This document shows positions 9,494 through 11,056 of a stretch of DNA of 11,056 bases, piece after piece. Source of the stretch: Chromera velia (lineage: Eukaryota; Sar; Chromeraceae); NCBI GenBank assembly GCA_018398765.1, contig JAHBMJ010002923.1, positions 1-11,056 of the forward strand, given 5' to 3'. The position numbers were made by a program, and so were the translations under genes. The notes under the pieces were generated by a model. The model saw only the letters and a program-made list of their open reading frames with translations. It was not told where the DNA came from and made no database searches. How positions within the stretch are numbered: the stretch's first letter is position 1; each line of letters starts with the position of its first letter.

Positions 9494-10959
9494 CATCCCC
9501 AACCTTCCATCCTCCCCACCCACCGAAAGATGTCTGTCTGGACTGCAGGGGAGACCCCCACTGCCCCCAACGCCTTTTTGATTTGGTCCAGGCTGAAGGG
9601 GGGAACGCTGGCCTCGACACGGCCGGCCTGCAGGAGGTTCAGCAAGAACAAGAACAACAGAGGATGGACGGACAACAGAGGAGGGAGGGAGGGAGAAAAA
9701 GTACGCTGTGTCGATGGGCACGAAATGGGGGCTAGTGTATTCAAATTCTTGCAGTCATCAACAAACCGCGTCGCTGTCTCACTCACTTCCCGAATACCAA
9801 GGGTAAAAAAAAGGAAAAAAGACCCCCCAATGTGCTCCTTCTTATCGGAATCGGAAGAAACAGACAACTCACCGCGCTCCGCAGAAAAGCAAAGTCTGAC
9901 GTCTTCATCTTCCCGAGAAGAAACTCAGCCCTCTCGGCCTCAGAGACGCCTGCACCCGTTTCCTTTCATGCATGAAGAATGGTTTGGTTTCCTCTCGGAC
10001 CGACATGGAGACACACCAACACTCACACACTTGCACAAGCTTTTGCCCAGAAAGAGGAATGGGGGCACCCCTTGCACACTCTTTAAGGAAGAAAAAGGAG
10101 ATGTGGGTCGGAATACGATAGAGAGCAGGAGGCTGTGGGGACACACCTCTACACTTCAATGCTTTCACATAGATTTCCTGGAAGGACACGCAAAAACTTC
10201 TTCCAAGAACAAATCCAGACGAGACCAGCTAGCCACACATAACCACTCAGGAGCCTCCTTGAACTGCTTTTTGCTTTTCGATGCCTGTCCTTTTCCTTCT
10301 TTGTGGCTGTCCTTGGTCTCTCTCTCAAACACACTCACCGACCTTCAACGAGAGCATAGAAGACGTGGTAGTTCCTCTCCCCAGGGGGTACCTGAGTGAC
10401 CTGCAGAGGAGAGGGGGGGAGAGGGGGAAGGAAATGGAAGCGTGCCACAAAAGGGGGTATCAGAAAGACGGAGGGAGAAGCAATTCGACGGAAATCCTAG
10501 GAACGGAATGAGCAAGACAGTGTTTCGACTTCAGCGGGGGGGAAGAAGGCCAGATTGTACAAAACACTCAGGCAGGAGGAGAAACAATCGAAGGGCAGGA
10601 CACTCGTTGGGGGCACTCGATGCGTGCGTCAGGCCTGACACTGGATTGGGGCATGCATGCATCGCCTTGCAGATGGGTCCATGGATTGGTTCAGTCTTGC
10701 ATTCGCCATTATGTGTATCCATGTATCGATCCCTCTCCTCAAATCCTCCATTTATCCTAAACCCCCCCCCTTTCTCTGACTGACCCTCGACTTTGCCAGC
10801 AGGTAGGTCTCAATGGAGGCCGTGTGCATCTCTCCGTTCTCAAAAAAGTTCAGCCTCATCATCTTTCCGAATCTGCTGCTGTTGTCGTTCCGCACTGTCT
10901 TCGCATTCCCAAAACTCTCCAGAATCGGGTTCGTCGCAAGAACGCGAAACTCTATGCCC
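1..10959 (-). CDS. Unconventional myosin heavy chain, partial, 22 exons in the window
   Basis: This is an actin-based motor ATPase. The gene model was built from conserved myosin motifs and splice sites: 10785-10959, 10343-10400, 9873-9949, 9524-9627, 9101-9249, 8725-8820, 7927-8444, 7168-7489, 6816-6920, 6225-6544, 5789-5880, 5504-5615, 5170-5224, 4748-4836, 4271-4329, 3871-3929, 3185-3552, 2818-2895, 2541-2639, 1846-2469, 1478-1507, 1-1042. All introns are GT-AG and every codon split by an intron closes in frame. Domain order is motor (residues 1 to about 740), IQ neck (about 758-940), charged helix (about 979-1240), disordered tail (to 1543 or beyond). The P-loop (GESGAGKT-type) and anything N-terminal to it are missing, and the stop codon is not seen. 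The myosin class cannot be fixed from the sequence alone. A charged coil plus unknown C-terminal domain would fit several protist classes. Motor identity is certain; individual exon edges are mostly strong. Confidence 0.95.
1043..1477 (-). other. Intron 21
   Basis: 435 bases, GTCAGT to CTGCAG. Just before the acceptor the transcript has an imperfect CTGC/CTGT repeat (about 1044-1074). No exon is recognised inside. Confidence 0.85.
1478..1507 (-). CDS. Exon 21: 30-base microexon [10 protein letters not shown]
   Basis: Residues 1187-1196. Ten codons of charged helix lie between TTTCAG and CAG|GTCAGT, in phase 0 on both sides. The composition continues that of exon 20 and exon 22, which supports it. 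It could be skipped without changing the frame. Confidence 0.8.
1508..1845 (-). other. Intron 20
   Basis: 338 bases, GTCAGT to TTTCAG. An open frame continues from exon 20 across the donor for about 50 codons but turns hydrophobic and does not join the next exon. Nothing else is recognised. Confidence 0.85.
1846..2469 (-). CDS. Exon 20: 208-residue charged helix / coiled coil
   Basis: Residues 979-1186, starting [18 protein letters not shown]. The exon is almost wholly Glu, Lys, Arg and Gln with scattered Leu, Ile, Met and Ala, and has no Pro or Gly-rich break except a short Gly near the start. The first two thirds has hydrophobic residues that could form heptads (for example [14 protein letters not shown]). 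The last third ([30 protein letters not shown]) nearly lacks them and resembles an ER/K single alpha helix. The acceptor GAGCATGCAG follows a short pyrimidine tract, and the donor is GAG|GTCAGT. Confidence 0.93.
2541..2639 (-). CDS. Exon 19: 33-codon linker, possible cassette exon
   Basis: Residues 946-978, beginning [12 protein letters not shown] and ending VFPRQ. It is bounded by CCATGCAG and by the consensus donor CAA|GTAAGT, with phase 0 at both sides. The acceptor has no clear pyrimidine tract. Exon 18 could also splice straight to exon 20 in frame, so inclusion is uncertain. Confidence 0.55.
2818..2895 (-). CDS. Exon 18: fourth IQ motif
   Basis: Residues 920-945, with [14 protein letters not shown] (927-940) as an IQ motif. 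The polypyrimidine tract of its acceptor is a CTTT/CTTC microsatellite. The donor used is CAG|GTCAGA. The frame stays open past it into a charged stretch, so a longer form of the exon cannot be excluded. Confidence 0.85.
2907..2949. repeat. (AAAG)n then (GGAA)n microsatellite
   Basis: Tandem AAAG units pass into GGAA units on the plus strand. In the transcript this is a CCTT/CTTT tract that forms the pyrimidine tract before exon 18. Confidence 0.93.
3185..3552 (-). CDS. Exon 17: neck with three IQ motifs
   Basis: Residues 797-919. A 47-residue helical stretch (797-843) is followed by three tandem IQ motifs that should bind calmodulin-like light chains: [15 protein letters not shown] (about 844-858), [17 protein letters not shown] (867-883) and [13 protein letters not shown] (900-912). 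Spacing is about 23 to 33 residues. Acceptor GTGCAG, donor AAG|GTAAGG, phase 0. Confidence 0.93.
3553..3870 (-). other. Intron 16
   Basis: 318 bases, GTCAGC to GTGCAG, with TGCATG just before the acceptor. Nothing else is recognised. Confidence 0.8.
3871..3929 (-). CDS. Exon 16: degenerate IQ-like neck segment
   Basis: Residues 777-796, [19 protein letters not shown], joined at its two split codons to exon 15 (phase 2) and exon 17 (phase 1). The match of both phases, the GCATGCAG acceptor and the GTCAGC donor support it. The segment has the spacing of an IQ helix but lacks the IQ residues. Confidence 0.8.
3930..4270 (-). other. Intron 15
   Basis: 341 bases, GTGAGT to GCATGCAG. TGCATGC words occur at the acceptor and near 4112. 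No other exon is recognised. Confidence 0.8.
4271..4329 (-). CDS. Exon 15: neck helix [19 protein letters not shown]
   Basis: Residues 758-776. This basic amphipathic helix directly follows the converter and may serve as a degenerate light-chain site. The acceptor is a GAGCAG tandem, so one extra Gln codon could be included. Donor CG|GTGAGT, exit phase 2. Confidence 0.85.
4330..4747 (-). other. Intron 14
   Basis: 418 bases. It is purine-rich on the plus strand between about 4570 and 4740, so pyrimidine-rich in the transcript just after the donor. No exon is recognised. Confidence 0.85.
4748..4836 (-). CDS. Exon 14: end of converter, [10 protein letters not shown]
   Basis: Residues 728-757. 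[20 protein letters not shown] is the YqlGkTkvFfr-g-la-le signature that ends the motor domain and starts the lever helix. HDPE ends the exon in phase 0 before GTGGGT. Confidence 0.96.
4837..5169 (-). other. Intron 13 with (CA)15
   Basis: 333 bases, GTCGGT to CTGCAG. On the transcript it begins with a pyrimidine stretch followed by (TG)15. No additional exon is recognised. Confidence 0.85.
5105..5134. repeat. (CA)15 microsatellite
   Basis: Fifteen perfect CA units in intron 13, followed on the plus strand by a G-rich stretch. Confidence 0.97.
5170..5224 (-). CDS. Exon 13: converter segment [14 protein letters not shown]
   Basis: Residues 710-727. This small exon sits where the converter carries a helix just before YqlGkTkvF. 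Its acceptor is CTTCAG and its donor G|GTCGGT gives phase 1, which joins to EDFYLGN. Its internal Met is not a start. Confidence 0.9.
5504..5615 (-). CDS. Exon 12: SH1-like helix and start of converter
   Basis: Residues 672-709. [20 protein letters not shown] matches the SGvle-irirk-GfP-R--y signature. [15 protein letters not shown] follows. The reactive cysteine positions of muscle myosin are not conserved in this helix. Acceptor GTGCAG, donor CAG|GTACGT, phase 0. Confidence 0.96.
5789..5880 (-). CDS. Exon 11: HFIRCIKPN actin-binding/SH region
   Basis: Residues 642-671. [12 protein letters not shown] is the almost invariant HF-RCIKPN motif. It is followed by FLQLQN, which joins to SG in the next exon (QLQNSG, equivalent to QLR-SG). 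Acceptor TTGCAG, donor AG|GTCAGT, exit phase 2. Confidence 0.97.
5881..6224 (-). other. Intron 10
   Basis: 344 bases, GTGGGT to TTGCAG. It holds a short CCAT and CA repeat around 6027-6050. No further exon is seen. Confidence 0.85.
6225..6544 (-). CDS. Exon 10: [10 protein letters not shown], basic loop 2, SLGVKFARQ helix
   Basis: Residues 535-641. [17 protein letters not shown] matches the dL--Ll--Ss--fi--lf stretch. Then comes a long Gly/Ser/Arg/Pro-rich segment at the position of loop 2, including a SPSPSPSP run. [20 protein letters not shown] follows, equivalent to the tv--kF--qL--Lm--l helix. The acceptor is GCATGCAG at 6545. A second AG at 6488 would remove the conserved start and is not preferred. 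Donor GCG|GTGGGT. Confidence 0.92.
6650..6692. repeat. (GAAA)n and (AATG)n microsatellites
   Basis: About six GAAA units are followed by four AATG units, within intron 9. Confidence 0.9.
6757..6812 (-). repeat. G-run cluster at the start of intron 9
   Basis: On the transcript strand eight runs of three or more G, separated by one to six bases, begin directly at the donor of exon 9 (GTCAGGGGATGGG). The sequence could form a G-quadruplex or act as G-triplet splicing enhancers. Confidence 0.75.
6816..6920 (-). CDS. Exon 9: actin-binding segment [12 protein letters not shown]
   Basis: Residues 500-534. [13 protein letters not shown] corresponds to F-I-HyAG-V-Y, and [13 protein letters not shown] to the gF-eKN-D segment. 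The usual HYAG glycine is Ala here. The acceptor follows directly on a (TG)15 tract of the transcript. Donor AATG|GTCAGG, exit phase 1. Confidence 0.94.
6929..6958. repeat. (CA)15 microsatellite
   Basis: Fifteen perfect CA units on the plus strand. In the transcript it is (UG)15, ending four bases before the CAG acceptor of exon 9 at 6921. Confidence 0.97.
7168..7489 (-). CDS. Exon 8: NSFEQ relay helix region
   Basis: Residues 393-499. It has the relay helix signature [19 protein letters not shown], then [20 protein letters not shown] and [11 protein letters not shown], matching the myosin pattern IdF-DN---i-lie---GiF--LDEe. A basic and acidic stretch follows, ending FAKFFAKP. Acceptor CTGCAG, donor CCAA|GTGAGT, exit phase 1. 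Confidence 0.96.
7490..7926 (-). other. Intron 7
   Basis: 437 bases, the longest intron in the window, GTCAGT to CTGCAG. It contains a 16-base T run on the plus strand (7641-7656), which is A16 in the transcript. No exon-like segment is recognised. Confidence 0.85.
7641..7656. repeat. T16 homopolymer
   Basis: Sixteen T on the plus strand (A16 in the transcript) inside intron 7. Confidence 0.95.
7927..8444 (-). CDS. Exon 7: DAL-K helix, low-complexity insert, switch II
   Basis: Residues 220-392. It opens with [16 protein letters not shown] and [14 protein letters not shown], the helix that normally leads within a short loop to switch II. Here about 128 Ser/Gly/Glu/Arg-rich residues (about 250-377) intervene before [13 protein letters not shown]. 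Switch II is DIFGFE at 385-390. The exon ends in phase 0 at ATG|GTCAGT. The insert stays open in frame throughout, so it is translated unless cut by an undetected intron. Confidence 0.95.
8725..8820 (-). CDS. Exon 6: [10 protein letters not shown] segment
   Basis: Residues 188-219. LLG continues into LTGPEKGG, a Gly/Ala loop, then [18 protein letters not shown]. The exon ends at AGCG|GTCGGT. This joins in phase to [11 protein letters not shown] in exon 7. The stronger-looking GTAAGT at 8704 would break the frame. Glu 214 lies near the TEDS-rule position; exact alignment is needed. Confidence 0.88.
9101..9249 (-). CDS. Exon 5: [13 protein letters not shown] helix and AAALLG
   Basis: Residues 138-187. 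It carries [13 protein letters not shown] (equivalent to the vLaaILhLGNi-F signature), a Gly/Glu/Arg-rich loop, and then LLKAAALLG. Acceptor TTGCAG, donor G|GTGAGT, exit phase 1. Confidence 0.95.
9435..9490. repeat. (ACAG)n then (GA)n compound microsatellite
   Basis: About seven ACAG units run into about fourteen AG units, in intron 4 between exons 4 and 5. Confidence 0.93.
9524..9627 (-). CDS. Exon 4: motor segment before the LGN helix
   Basis: Residues 104-137, [11 protein letters not shown] then a helix [15 protein letters not shown] and the TDIF end. It corresponds to the myosin segment with the pattern F--v--AL--lG-s----iF. Acceptor CTGCAG, donor CG|GTGGGT, exit phase 2. Confidence 0.92.
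9873..9949 (-). CDS. Exon 3: motor segment ending in SDFAFLRSA
   Basis: Residues 79-103 ([15 protein letters not shown] then [10 protein letters not shown]). This matches the place where myosins have an acidic helix followed by a D-Y-YLN-type stretch. It enters with GC to complete Gly 78 and leaves in phase 0 at GCG|GTGAGT. Confidence 0.9.
9950..10342 (-). other. Intron 2
   Basis: 393 bases, GTCGGT to GTGCAG. A palindromic CATGCATG lies at 9967-9974. A short open segment near 10147-10177 looks protein-like but does not fit the phases (see rejected list). Nothing else is recognised. Confidence 0.8.
10343..10400 (-). CDS. Exon 2: motor segment [20 protein letters not shown]
   Basis: Residues 59-77. 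It continues directly from KSR in exon 1 to give the usual myosin ER-YH-FY signature ([13 protein letters not shown]). The donor chosen is GAAG|GTCGGT, leaving phase 1. This makes Gly 78 with the next exon and avoids the stop met if the nearby GTGAGT is used. Confidence 0.9.
10401..10784 (-). other. Intron 1
   Basis: 384 bases, GTCAGT to CTGCAG. It holds a run of nine C on the plus strand (10762-10770) close to the donor and a GCATGCATGC word at 10651-10660. No further exon is seen in it. Confidence 0.85.
10785..10959 (-). CDS. Exon 1 (in window): switch I region
   Basis: Residues 1-58, entered with one leftover base. It contains [15 protein letters not shown] (10-24) followed by switch [10 protein letters not shown] (24-32), whose Asn, Ser and Arg side chains contact nucleotide phosphate and magnesium in myosins. 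The conserved [10 protein letters not shown] follows at the 3' end. The acceptor is TGCAG at 10960 and the donor is AGG|GTCAGT. The exon ends in phase 0. Confidence 0.95.
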
Positions 10960-11056
10960 CTGCAGACATCTCACGCCACAGAAACACACAGACGCTTGCA
11001 GATGAAACCCATGCATGAACACAAAATTGACAGACGGCTCCCCCTCCCCCCCCCCC
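10960..11056 (-). other. Partial intron upstream of the first visible exon
   Basis: The minus strand here runs into a TGCAG acceptor just before 10959. No myosin P-loop or other recognisable coding segment is present. The right edge is almost pure C on the plus strand (G on the sense strand). The preceding exon, expected to carry the P-loop, lies outside the window. Confidence 0.7.

Noticed and set aside
10147-10177. Possible small exon [10 protein letters not shown] between exons 2 and 3
   Set aside because: It has AG and GT borders, but its frame cannot be joined to exon 2 without a stop. Exon 2 joins exon 3 directly in phase to give LVEGVSEAER.
9530-10399. 289-codon plus-strand open frame
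   Set aside because: It is antisense to exons 2, 3 and part of 4 and to their introns, and has no recognisable domain.
11040-11056. C-rich ends as telomere or functional element
   Set aside because: They are irregular homopolymer C, without a telomeric unit. They more likely mark low-complexity intron sequence or contig edges.

Overview
The window is a single intron-dense eukaryotic locus on the minus strand: the middle and 3' part of one unconventional myosin heavy-chain gene. Joining 22 exons between about 10959 and the left edge gives one continuous reading frame with matching phases at all 21 junctions. It has 1543 complete codons and is open at both ends. Residue numbers below count from the first complete codon in the window. 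The P-loop exon lies beyond 11056, and no stop codon is reached before position 1.

Layout, reading the minus strand from right to left. 10959-7168 encodes the upper motor: the [12 protein letters not shown] segment, switch I (NDNSSRFGK), the LGNV helix, the DAL-K helix, switch II (DIFGFE), and the NSFEQ relay region. 6920-4748 encodes the lower motor: the actin-binding region, loop 2, HFIRCIKPN, the QLQNSG/SH1-like helix, and the converter ending in [10 protein letters not shown]. 4329-2818 encodes a long neck with four recognisable IQ motifs and a degenerate one. 2639-1042 encodes a linker and a very charged helix or coiled coil. 1042-1 encodes a Met-rich helix and then a low-complexity tail that is still open at the window edge.

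The organism is a eukaryote with many introns (71-437 bases), roughly balanced GC, many microsatellites ((CA)n, (GAAA)n, (GA)n, homopolymer C) and frequent TGCATG words. Low-complexity Ser/Gly/Pro insertions in conserved domains and TGCATGC words are reminiscent of alveolates such as coccidians or chromerids. This placement is inference only. The donor sites are unusual: 11 of 21 read GTC at +1 to +3.

No second gene, RNA gene, mobile element or CRISPR array is supported. Plus-strand open frames are antisense shadows of exons or chance frames in introns. Both window ends are C-rich low-complexity sequence.
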